Under the pieces are notes generated by a model, which was not told the DNA's origin, did not search any database, and saw nothing but the letters and a program-made list of their open reading frames with translations. The position numbers and the translations under genes were made by a program. This document shows, one piece after another, positions 18,418-25,369 of a stretch of DNA of 64,000 nt; position 1 is the stretch's first letter, and every line of letters begins with the position of its first letter. The DNA comes from JAYQKL01 sp965243245. GTDB lineage: Bacteria > Pseudomonadota > Alphaproteobacteria > RS24. The stretch lies in the NCBI GenBank assembly GCA_965243245.1, contig OZ251536.1, forward strand, positions 620,001 to 684,000. Reading direction: 5' to 3'.

Positions 18418-18445
18418 TTTGTACCAGTTTTGTTCTCATTTGCAA
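18418..18445 (-). promoter_or_regulatory. recA promoter with overlapping SOS (LexA) box
   Basis: On the minus strand TTGCAA (18440-18445), a 16-base spacer and TACAAA (18418-18423) form a promoter. Inside it, 18421-18435 reads GTAC-N7-GTTC on the plus strand, one mismatch from the alphaproteobacterial LexA site GTTC-N7-GTTC. LexA bound here would occlude RNA polymerase. Confidence 0.55.
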
Positions 18446-18591
18446 GCATATTTTTAACCTATTGTTTTTATTATATTATATAGAAATGTTCTTGATATAG
18501 TCTGATTCTTAAACGCCCAAACCCAGCCCAGAACAAAAACGAGAATACGCTTTTTTAAAATCACCAAGGTAAATCTGATTCTATAGCGTTA

Positions 18592-19008
18592 TTAGTCGTC
18601 TTTGAAAACACGCTCACGTTTTTCATGACGTTCTTGCGCTTCAAGGCTCAATGTTGCGATGGGGCGCGCATCAAGGCGTTTAAGATTAATCGGCTCGCCA
18701 GTTTCTTCACAATATCCGTAAGTGTGATCTTCAACACGTTGTAGTGCCGCATCAATCTTACTTATCAGCTTGCGTTGACGGTCACGTGTGCGAAGCTCTA
18801 ACGCCTTTTCAGACTCCAACGATGCTCTATCGGTAATATCAGGGTGATTGACGCTTTCTTCTTGTAAGGCCGAGACTGTCTCGCGCGTCTCTTTGATAAT
18901 ATCGTCTTTCCATTCGCTCAGTCTGCGCCTGAAATATTCCCTCTGCCTTGCGTTCATAAAGGGCTCGTCCATAGAGGGCATATAGTTTTTTGGTAATCTT
19001 GTTGCCAT
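18592..19008 (-). CDS. dksA: DksA-type RNA polymerase-binding factor
   Basis: A 138-residue secondary-channel factor that potentiates ppGpp control of transcription. The coiled-coil arms (REYFRRRLSEWKDDI; RDRQRKLISKIDAAL) and the C-terminal globular domain are present. The four zinc-ligand positions read C100, T103, S121 and A124, so only one Cys of the canonical finger remains. Such cysteine-poor DksA proteins are known, including in alphaproteobacteria. It is divergent from the MoxR gene. Confidence 0.92.
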   Translation of the reverse strand: MATRLPKNYMPSMDEPFMNARQREYFRRRLSEWKDDIIKETRETVSALQEESVNHPDITDRASLESEKALELRTRDRQRKLISKIDAALQRVEDHTYGYCEETGEPINLKRLDARPIATLSLEAQERHEKRERVFKDD

Positions 19009-19194
19009 AAAATTCTACCGCATGTTACTTCTGTGCAGGAGCTTTATATAATTTTCTAGGTTATTTTCAAGTTATGTTTTAAAATTATGCTGGATTTTTT
19101 AAGATACAATAAAATTAAACTTGAGAGTTAAAGTTCAGATAAATAGTTCGATAACAAATAGCCACGCGTCTTTTGGGCGAAACTGGGAAAAAAT

Positions 19195-20046
19195 ATGACA
19201 CAGAAATTTATGGGTACAGAAAACTATATTGCAACCGAAGATTTGCGCGTTGCCGTTAATGCGGCACTCACATTGGAACGCCCTTTATTGATTAAAGGCG
19301 AGCCCGGCACAGGCAAAACAGTATTAGCAGAAGAAGTCTCAAAGGCCCTTAATATGCCGCTGATAACATGGCACATTAAATCCACGACCAAGGCCCAGCA
19401 AGGTCTTTATGAATATGATGCCATTACGCGTTTGCGCGATAGCCAATTGGGCGATGAACGCGTGAAAGACGTGAAGAACTACATTAATAAGGGCAAGCTA
19501 TGGGACGCTTTTGAGTATGACACTCGTGCGCTTTTGCTCATTGACGAGGTCGATAAAGCCGATATTGAGTTTCCCAACGATCTATTGCAGGAACTCGACC
19601 GCATGGAGTTCTACGTCTATGAGAGCGATGAAACGATTAAAGCTATTCACCGTCCGCTTGTGATTATCACCTCGAATAATGAAAAAGAACTCCCCGATGC
19701 TTTTTTGCGGCGTTGTTTTTTCCATTATATTGCGTTCCCGAATGCGGTGACGATGACTGAAATTGTCAAGGTTCACTTTCCCGACATTAAAGGGCGTTTG
19801 ATTAAGGAGGCGTTGGCGATGTTTTACGCGACTCGTGAAGTGCCGGGGTTGAAGAAAAAGCCCTCGACCTCAGAGTTATTGGATTGGCTGAAGCTGTTGA
19901 TGAATGAAGATATTGACGATGCCACATTGCGCGAGCGTGACCCCAATAAACTCATACCGCCGCTTCATGGTGCCTTGCTAAAAAACGAACAAGATGTTCA
20001 ATTATTTGAAAAGCTTGCCTTTCTGGCTCGCCGAGAAAGAAACTAG
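19195..20046 (+). CDS. MoxR-family AAA+ ATPase
   Basis: A 283-residue AAA+ ATPase with Walker A GEPGTGKTVLAEEV, Walker B ALLLIDEVDKAD, sensor 1 ITSNNEKELPDAFLRRC, and the MoxR lid. MoxR ATPases act as chaperones that insert cofactors or remodel partners together with VWA-domain proteins, and such a protein is encoded 30 bp downstream. It resembles the small MoxR paralogue conserved in alphaproteobacteria, related to cobaltochelatase CobS and NorQ/CbbQ. The target is not evident from neighbours. Confidence 0.88.
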   Translation: MTQKFMGTENYIATEDLRVAVNAALTLERPLLIKGEPGTGKTVLAEEVSKALNMPLITWHIKSTTKAQQGLYEYDAITRLRDSQLGDERVKDVKNYINKGKLWDAFEYDTRALLLIDEVDKADIEFPNDLLQELDRMEFYVYESDETIKAIHRPLVIITSNNEKELPDAFLRRCFFHYIAFPNAVTMTEIVKVHFPDIKGRLIKEALAMFYATREVPGLKKKPSTSELLDWLKLLMNEDIDDATLRERDPNKLIPPLHGALLKNEQDVQLFEKLAFLARRERN

Positions 20047-20076
20047 CCTCGTTTGACGAGCTAGCCGGAGCGATAA

Positions 20077-21252
20077 ATGTTTGTGAATTTTTTCCATGAT
20101 TTAAAACAAGTTGGTGTTCCGGTTACGCTGCGTGAGTATCTGACTCTACTTGAAGCTATGGATTTGGATGTAATTAAGTCCACGGTTGAGGATTTTTATT
20201 ATTTATCGCGTTCGGTTCTGGTTAAGGATGAGCGTAATCTGGATAAATTTGACCGGGTTTTTTCGACCGCCTTTAAGGGGCTGAATATGCTGGAGGATGC
20301 CGAAATTGCAGAAATCCCCGAAGACTGGTTGCGCTCTTTGACCGAGAAGTATCTGACGGAAGAAGAAAAGGCTCAAATTGAGTCGCTCGGTGGCTGGGAT
20401 AAGCTCATGGAAGAGCTGCAAAAACGTCTCGAAGAACAAAAAGAACGCCATGAAGGCGGCAATAAATGGATAGGTACCGGCGGCACCTCGCCTTTTGGAG
20501 CCAATGGCTACAATCCCGAAGGCGTTCGGATTGGTCAAAAGGATGGGCGTAATGGACGTGCCCTCAAGGTTTGGGATAAGCGCGAGTATAAGAATCTGGA
20601 CGGCGATGTCGAGATTGGGACGCGTAATATCAAAATTGCGCTTCGTCGTCTACGGCGTTTTGCGCGCGAGGGTGTTGCGGATATTCTTGATCTGGACAAG
20701 ACGATTAAATCGACCGCGCATGGTGGGTATTTGGATATTCAACTGCAAGCGGAGCGGCGCAATAAGATAAAAGTATTGCTGTTTTTTGATGTCGGTGGCT
20801 CGATGGATCCGTATATCAAATTATGCGAAGAAATGTTTTCAGCGGCGCGTTCTGAGTTTAAGAATATGGAATATTTTTATTTCCATAATTGTCTTTATGA
20901 AGGTGTTTGGAAAGACAATTCGCGGCGTCATACAGATAAGCTTTCGACTTGGGATGTTTTACACAAATACCCGCATGACTATAAGGTTATTTTCATTGGG
21001 GATGCGAGCATGTCGCCCTATGAGGTTACGTTTGCGGGTGGTTCGGTTGAGCATATGAATGACGAAGCCGGCGCGATTTGGCTTGAGCGCGTGTGCAATA
21101 TTTATGAAAGTGCGGTTTGGCTGAATCCGATGCCCGAGAAATATTGGTCGCACACGCAGTCTTCGCAAATGATAAAGCAAATTTTCTCTGAGCGGATGTA
21201 CGCGCTGACGCTTGATGGTCTGGACCGTGCGATGCGCGAGCTATCGCGCTAG
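20077..21252 (+). CDS. VWA domain (CoxE-like) protein, partner of MoxR
   Basis: A 391-residue cytoplasmic protein with a C-terminal von Willebrand A domain. The MIDAS begins at LFFDVGGSMDPY, where the usual DxSxS reads DVGGS, and continues with IFIGDASMSPYEV. The N-terminal half is helical and charged (residues ~85-125). A MoxR ATPase plus a CoxE-like VWA protein is a recurrent pair thought to load or activate metalloenzymes; the client is unknown. Co-transcription with the ATPase is likely, since the gap is 30 bp. Confidence 0.85.
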   Translation: MFVNFFHDLKQVGVPVTLREYLTLLEAMDLDVIKSTVEDFYYLSRSVLVKDERNLDKFDRVFSTAFKGLNMLEDAEIAEIPEDWLRSLTEKYLTEEEKAQIESLGGWDKLMEELQKRLEEQKERHEGGNKWIGTGGTSPFGANGYNPEGVRIGQKDGRNGRALKVWDKREYKNLDGDVEIGTRNIKIALRRLRRFAREGVADILDLDKTIKSTAHGGYLDIQLQAERRNKIKVLLFFDVGGSMDPYIKLCEEMFSAARSEFKNMEYFYFHNCLYEGVWKDNSRRHTDKLSTWDVLHKYPHDYKVIFIGDASMSPYEVTFAGGSVEHMNDEAGAIWLERVCNIYESAVWLNPMPEKYWSHTQSSQMIKQIFSERMYALTLDGLDRAMRELSR

Positions 21253-21282
21253 CCACCGAAATAGGTTAAAACAATGCGCAAA

Positions 21283-21603
21283 TTAAGAGGTTTTTGGGGT
21301 ATATTCATATTTGCGTAAGTTCTTCCTAGCTTTTTCGACCAACGCTTCAGGGTCTTTGAATAATTTGTGAAACTTTGGATTCTCACAAATTAAAGCTTCA
21401 ACTGACAAATCCAATCGATCCTCTTTCGAAAGTCGTTTAAAACCCTCTGTCGCATCAGATCGCATGATGAGATTAATGGCGGTGAGGATAGCTCCGTCAC
21501 TTTCAAGCATTGTTTTAAGTTTTTTAGGTGAATACCCAAATTTTTTACATTCATAGTAAATTGACCGCATCTCTTTATCTAATTGTTTTTCAAGGTCACT
21601 CAT
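21283..21603 (-). CDS. Uncharacterised 106-residue protein
   Basis: I do not recognise a named family. ATG 21603 with GGAAAA upstream gives a soluble, charged, mostly helical protein. It has a Lys-rich N-terminal helix (YYECKKFGYSPKKLKTML) and a C-terminal LDLSVEALICENPKFHKLF / ALVEKARKNL stretch that resembles short C-terminal motifs in other small hypothetical proteins. It lies 10 bp downstream of the DUF805 gene on the same strand and is convergent with the VWA gene. It belongs to an accessory island without housekeeping genes. Confidence 0.6.
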   Translation of the reverse strand: MSDLEKQLDKEMRSIYYECKKFGYSPKKLKTMLESDGAILTAINLIMRSDATEGFKRLSKEDRLDLSVEALICENPKFHKLFKDPEALVEKARKNLRKYEYTPKTS

Positions 21604-21613
21604 AAGCTTTTTC

Positions 21614-22027
21614 CTATTTTTCGGACTCGGTGAGATTTGTTTCCAATGGATTAACGCCAAACCTGTTCTCACCCTTATCACCCGCAGTGGCAAGCCAGAC
21701 AATAAAGATAATTATTGTAACTAAGTAGCCAATTACCCCGATGGGAGGAGCCACAACAAAAAGAATTATAAAGGCTATGATGATAAGCCAAACCCATAAT
21801 TGCCACCAGCCAGAACGGTTGGTGTCATGTAAACGTCGGCAGGTTACTGCTAGATATGGTAGAAACGTCGCAATTGAAAAAATAAAACCTAATATAGGAA
21901 CTATACTCAACATTAGTGATGTTAATATAATAAATAGCACCCAATACCAAAATTCAGACCTAGATGCTCGCCCGCTAAATTTTGTGTAATTGACAAAACA
22001 ATACCTAATAGCTTCCCAGAAATTCAT
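21614..22027 (-). CDS. DUF805 membrane protein
   Basis: A small inner-membrane protein of about 137 residues. It begins MNFWEAIRYCF and carries the DUF805 hallmark YTKFSGRASRSEFWYW, followed by three or four membrane segments, the TCRRLHDTNRSGWW loop and a polar tail. DUF805 has no established function. ATG 22027 starts at the conserved edge of the family; in-frame ATGs at 22039 and 22090 add non-conserved residues and no site has a strong Shine-Dalgarno. It is probably co-transcribed with the 106-residue gene. Confidence 0.8.
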   Translation of the reverse strand: MNFWEAIRYCFVNYTKFSGRASRSEFWYWVLFIILTSLMLSIVPILGFIFSIATFLPYLAVTCRRLHDTNRSGWWQLWVWLIIIAFIILFVVAPPIGVIGYLVTIIIFIVWLATAGDKGENRFGVNPLETNLTESEK

Positions 22028-22143
22028 GTGCTGTTCCATTTTATTTTTCGCAACGCCTTTCAACCTACTGAACAATCTCTTTACGTCCACGCACCTAGAG
22101 TTGCAGAAATTTGTATTTCACAACTTTTGCGTGTAGTTGTTTT

Positions 22144-22486
22144 TTGAATTTTGTGTTACAGTAGCCTCAGTCATTGTTGTAACAACCAATGGCTGGGGTA
22201 TTCAAACGCCCCTCACAAAGTGGCACGAGGCTATAAGGGCTCGTTTTCCCGAAGGGAAAGCCCAGCCCGCCTTGCCCCGATGAAGGTTGTCAGCAAGCGA
22301 AGTGAAGTTGACAACCAAAATGGGCTAAGGCTAAAAAAGTTCGCTTTTCCTTTTTTTTCTTTCAACAGGCAATGACCAAGAAAATTCCATCACTTCAACT
22401 TATGTCGGGGTGACGGCGAAATAAAGCCTCGGCTGAATACGCCGTTGCCGTCTTTGTGCGGTAATTTGAACACCCCGATACCAGCC
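22144..22486 (+). ncRNA. Candidate structured RNA, copy 1
   Basis: First of two diverged tandem copies; the copies match over a 5' block (~85 nt) and a 3' block (~90 nt) but not in between. 5' block: outer pairing TTTGTG/CACAAA (22150-22155 with 22214-22219), hairpin CATTGTTG/CAACCAATG (22172-22191) and hairpin GGGGT/GCCCC (22194-22212) with TTCAAAC in its loop. The middle has an 8-bp stem GGTTGTCA/TGACAACC and a nested TTTCCC/GGGAAA hairpin. 3' block: TCGGGGTG (22405-22412) pairs CACCCCGA (22471-22478), enclosing GACGGC/GCCGTC. Loop TTCAAA (22201-22206) can pair TTTGAA (22465-22470). The strand is inferred from the genes downstream. No named RNA family is recognised. A 74-codon ORF crossing it is not conserved in copy 2. 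Confidence 0.55.
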
Positions 22487-22554
22487 TTTAAAAACACCCC
22501 TTTAGACTCACATAAATAAGAGTTTTCATTTTATATTTTTTTATATAACTGCTT

Positions 22555-22845
22555 TTGAATTTTGTGTTACAGTGCCCTTAGTCATTGTTATGACAAACAA
22601 TGGCAGGGGATTTAAACTCCCCACACAAAGCGGTACAAGGTTGACCGCCCATCTTAATGAGTGTGCGGTACTTCGCGTTCTCTCAACAAATTTAAGATGG
22701 TCTTTGCTCGCTCAAAGCGTGTTTAGGATGCCTTGTTTCGTTAACCGTCAACTCGACTTATGTCGGGGTGACGGCGAAATAAAATAGCCTCGGCGAATAC
22801 GCCGTTGCCGTCTTTGTGCGGTAGTTTAAACACCCCGGCACCTGC
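22555..22845 (+). ncRNA. Candidate structured RNA, copy 2
   Basis: Second copy, about 411 bp downstream of the first. It retains outer pairing TTTGTGT/ACACAAA (22561-22567 with 22623-22629), hairpin CATTGTT/AACAATG (22583-22602) and hairpin GGGGA/TCCCC (22606-22622) with loop TTTAAAC. The loop is perfectly complementary to GTTTAAA (22824-22830). Relative to copy 1, C-to-T in the loop is matched by G-to-A in its partner, and the GGGG hairpin closing pair changes from T-G to A-T. TCGGGGTG (22763-22770) pairs CACCCCGG (22831-22838). The middle holds a different 9-bp stem, CCATCTTAA/TTAAGATGG. Conserved ends around a variable middle fit an RNA gene better than a protein. Confidence 0.55.
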
Positions 22846-22886
22846 TCCATAGCAAGTGCCGCTCGCATAACCACAATGAGGCGGAA

Positions 22887-23000
22887 ATGTCCGAAATTAT
22901 AAATGCCTTCAACAATAGCCGGGCTTGGCTCCAAGTCGCCATACGACTCTGCGCAACCGCAAACAAGGGGGAATACCGAAATGCTCGATATCATTATTGA
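22887..23000 (+). CDS. Possible 37-residue small protein
   Basis: ATG 22887 has GAGG at 22878-22881 (5-bp spacing) and opens a 37-codon frame beginning MSEIINAFNNSRAWL, ending at TGA 22998-23000. It overlaps the start of the 86-residue gene by 20 bp in another frame, so translational coupling is plausible. No family is recognised, and the only support is the ribosome-binding site and the arrangement. It starts 41 bp after RNA copy 2. Confidence 0.4.
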   Translation: MSEIINAFNNSRAWLQVAIRLCATANKGEYRNARYHY

Positions 23001-23241
23001 GAATCATAATGATTGGTTATACGCTCAGATTCTGGCTGTCTTGAACATCTTTTGCGTTACTGTGCTCGGCTATGCTTGGTACAAAAGCCGACACCAAATG
23101 CCTCCCGACACACTCGTTGCAATGCGACTCTTCGATGAAACCCGCATCGTTATGTTTGTCCATCATGGCATCCAACTAACAGATGAACAAATCCAAACGC
23201 TACTCCATATCGGGAAAAGCCTCAAAGCATGCGAAACATAA
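22981..23241 (+). CDS. Small single-pass membrane protein (86 residues)
   Basis: No named family recognised. ATG 22981 follows AAGGGG at 22965-22970; the open frame extends upstream to 22903 without a better start. A single hydrophobic segment (about residues 16-35, ILAVLNIFCVTVLGYAWY) is followed by a ~50-residue hydrophilic domain containing DETRIVMFVHHGIQLTDEQIQTLL. This suggests a membrane-anchored small protein. It sits directly downstream of the two candidate RNA copies and the 37-residue ORF, in an island between conserved genes, and is convergent with the ferredoxin reductase gene. Confidence 0.6.
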   Translation: MLDIIIENHNDWLYAQILAVLNIFCVTVLGYAWYKSRHQMPPDTLVAMRLFDETRIVMFVHHGIQLTDEQIQTLLHIGKSLKACET

Positions 23242-23267
23242 AAACCAACCAACACAGTAAAACGAGC

Positions 23268-24314
23268 TTACTTAACCCCCAATTTCTTCTGCAACTTCGT
23301 GCTTGATGTCGTGTATTGAAAAACCAGCTTCTGGTCTGGATGCACTCTTGTGAAGGCGTCATGCGCCATCAGCGCGGCTTCGTGGAAACCAGATAAAATT
23401 AGCTTCAACTTGCCCGGATAAGTATTAATGTCACCAATGGCGTAAATACCATCTTGGTCAGTGGCGAATTTTTCAGTATCAACCTCAATCAAATTCTCAT
23501 GCAGATTCAAACCCCAGTCGGCAACCGGCCCAAGCTTCATGGTCAGACCAAAAAACGGCAGAAAAGAATTCGTTGAAACTTCAACCAACCCGCCATCTTT
23601 AGTCTTGATGCGCGCGCCAGACAGCACACCATTGTCGCCCAAAAGCTCACTCACCGCTCCAATATGAAGATTTATTCTGCCCGCCTCAACAAGCCCACGC
23701 AATTTCGAAACACTCGACGGCGCCGCCCGAAATTCATCGCGCCGATGCACCAGCGTCATGCTCTTGGCAAGCGGGTGCAGACTCAAAACCCAATCCAGAG
23801 CCGAGTCGCCGCCGCCTGAAATCAAAATATCTTTATCCCGAAAAGCTTCCATTTTACGCACCGCATAATGCACACCCCCGCCATCAGAACTGCTCACCGC
23901 TTCAAATTCTTCAATACCCCCAATAGGCGGCTTCTTCGGCTGAAACGAACCACCCCCAGCAGCAATCACAATAACCGGCGCTTCAAATATTTCATTTTCA
24001 TCCGTCGTCACACGCCATTGAGTATCAGCAATTTTCTCTATCCCCATAACCATCCGATTCAGGTGGAAGCGCGGGCTAAAAGGCGCCGCCTGTTCCATCA
24101 ATCGCTCGGCTAATTGCTGACCAGAAACCTCCGCCATCCCCGGAATATCATAAATCGGCTTTTCGGGATATAACTCGGCGCATTGGCCGCCCGGCTTATC
24201 TAAAATATCAATCAAATGCGCTTTCATATCAAGCAAACCAAGCTCAAATACCGCAAAGAGACCAATCGGACCCGCCCCGATAATAATCACATCTGTTTTA
24301 ATTGTTTCAGCCAT
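23268..24314 (-). CDS. Ferredoxin--NADP+ reductase, thioredoxin-reductase-like
   Basis: A 348-residue flavoprotein of the TrxR-like ferredoxin/flavodoxin-NADP reductase family (YumC type), exchanging electrons between NADPH and ferredoxin. FAD motif IIIGAGPIGLFAVFE is at the N-terminus; KPGGQCAELYPEKPIYDIPG replaces the CxxC redox motif of true thioredoxin reductase. The NADP motif ISGGGDSALDW and the C-terminal FAD motif YAIGDINTYPGKLKLI are present. A [2Fe-2S] ferredoxin gene lies nearby at 24.9 kb and may be a partner. Confidence 0.92.
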   Translation of the reverse strand: MAETIKTDVIIIGAGPIGLFAVFELGLLDMKAHLIDILDKPGGQCAELYPEKPIYDIPGMAEVSGQQLAERLMEQAAPFSPRFHLNRMVMGIEKIADTQWRVTTDENEIFEAPVIVIAAGGGSFQPKKPPIGGIEEFEAVSSSDGGGVHYAVRKMEAFRDKDILISGGGDSALDWVLSLHPLAKSMTLVHRRDEFRAAPSSVSKLRGLVEAGRINLHIGAVSELLGDNGVLSGARIKTKDGGLVEVSTNSFLPFFGLTMKLGPVADWGLNLHENLIEVDTEKFATDQDGIYAIGDINTYPGKLKLILSGFHEAALMAHDAFTRVHPDQKLVFQYTTSSTKLQKKLGVK

Positions 24315-24550
24315 TTCAGACCTCTTGATAATACATACTAAATATGTAGTTTAAATGAATATACATTTATTATATGTTGTTTAAATGTTTTATGTAAGAA
24401 CGCAAGCCGTAATCTTAAAAAACCATGCGCCCAATTGTCGCCCTTTGACATCACAGCTTGGCAAAAACACTCCTGAGGCTTATAAAGCTCTCGTGGTAAA
24501 AAATCAAGATAGACAAAAGACCTCACAAAACCTTAAGGGCTCACACTAAA

Positions 24551-24838
24551 ATGGTGCCTGAAATGATCGAGATACGCAAACAAATTGACGCCCTTGACCG
24601 CGAGCTCGTAAAACTTTTACGCGCACGCTTGAATTGGGTTGAAAAAGCAGGGCAGATGAAAGCAGACCGTACGCAGGTCGTCGATACCCCCCGCATTGAA
24701 GAAGTGATTGCTAAAGTTCTTGAACAAGCCGCCGAACAAGGGCTTCCTACGCAGCTGGCTGAAAGGCTCTGGCGGTTGCTTATTGAGCTAAGTATTGAGC
24801 ATGAATATCAGGTTTTTGATGAAAAAACCCCAAAGTAA
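24551..24838 (+). CDS. Chorismate mutase, AroQ class
   Basis: Converts chorismate to prephenate for Phe/Tyr synthesis. The 95-residue all-helical protein shows the AroQ layout: IRKQIDALDRELVKLLRAR (active-site Arg and Lys) and the C-terminal LAERLWRLLIELSIEHEYQ. It is a stand-alone short monofunctional form like those common in alphaproteobacteria. ATG 24551 is taken as start; ATG 24563 is equally possible. It is divergent from the ferredoxin reductase gene. Isochorismate pyruvate lyase (PchB) shares the fold and cannot be excluded. Confidence 0.85.
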   Translation: MVPEMIEIRKQIDALDRELVKLLRARLNWVEKAGQMKADRTQVVDTPRIEEVIAKVLEQAAEQGLPTQLAERLWRLLIELSIEHEYQVFDEKTPK

Positions 24839-24874
24839 AATAGCAACTATGGGATTGTAAAAAAAACGATAATT

Positions 24875-24939
24875 AGAATTATTGTTTAGAATTATTGTTT
24901 AGAATTATTGTTTAGAATTATTGTTTAGAATTGTTGTGT
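24875..24939. repeat. 13-bp tandem repeat (x5) at the ferredoxin stop codon
   Basis: agaattattgttt is repeated exactly at 24875-24887, 24888-24900, 24901-24913 and 24914-24926. A diverged fifth unit (24927-24939) encodes the last residues of the ferredoxin. On the coding strand the units read AAACAATAATTCT, so the repeat has copied the end of the coding sequence and its TAA downstream. Confidence 0.92.
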
Positions 24940-25245
24940 CGGCAATTTCAGCTTAAGACCATCAAGCTCATCCGTTACCTTGATTTGACAACTCAAGCGA
25001 CTACTCTCTTGCACCTCAAAGGCAAAATCCAGCATATCCTCTTCCATATCGGCCGGCTTGCCAACTTTTTCAGTCCACGCCCGATCAACATAAACATGGC
25101 AAGTCGCACAAGCGCAAGCACCGCCGCAATCAGCATCAATCCCCGGAACAGAGTTCTTAATTGCAACCTCCATTACAGTCATCCCGACATCACCCTCATG
25201 GGCATGCTCGGTGCCATCTTGCTCGACAAACGTAATTTTAGGCAT
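24925..25245 (-). CDS. [2Fe-2S] ferredoxin, adrenodoxin type
   Basis: A 106-residue electron carrier. The cluster ligands are in DADCGGACACATCHVYV (three Cys in the CxxxxxCxxC pattern) and the fourth is in SRLSCQIKV near the C-terminus. Sequence and spacing match the vertebrate-type adrenodoxin/putidaredoxin family that is widespread in alphaproteobacteria. It may serve Fe-S assembly or a P450/oxygenase; no such gene is adjacent. The C-terminal codons lie in a 13-bp tandem repeat. Confidence 0.94.
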   Translation of the reverse strand: MPKITFVEQDGTEHAHEGDVGMTVMEVAIKNSVPGIDADCGGACACATCHVYVDRAWTEKVGKPADMEEDMLDFAFEVQESSRLSCQIKVTDELDGLKLKLPTQQF

Positions 25246-25369
25246 ATCTAGTTCCTTTATTAATTTGAATACAACCTATGAAAGACTCGACAAACTATCC
25301 CTAATTCGGCACATGTATTAACATGATGATACAATTCAGTCTAGGTGATTCCTAATATACTCTTAAAAA

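Noticed and set aside
22150..22219. A functional tRNA gene in RNA copy 1
   Set aside because: No D stem, a mismatch in the acceptor-like stem, no plausible anticodon loop; kept only as a tRNA-like structural remark.
22151..22375. 74-codon ORF over RNA copy 1 (GTG start)
   Set aside because: Its frame differs from the ORF over copy 2, no ribosome-binding site is seen, and the bases it covers form hairpins that covary between copies.
22572..22787. 71-codon ORF over RNA copy 2 (GTG start)
   Set aside because: Not conserved in copy 1; starts inside a predicted structured region and lacks a Shine-Dalgarno sequence.
21614..23241. Prophage or integrative element remnant
   Set aside because: No integrase, structural phage gene, tRNA insertion site or flanking direct repeat is visible.
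24338..24526. 62-codon ORF upstream of the ferredoxin reductase gene
   Set aside because: It occupies the divergent promoter region, has no recognisable similarity and no clear ribosome-binding site.
24875..24939. CRISPR array
   Set aside because: The repeats are directly adjacent with no spacers; it is a simple tandem repeat.
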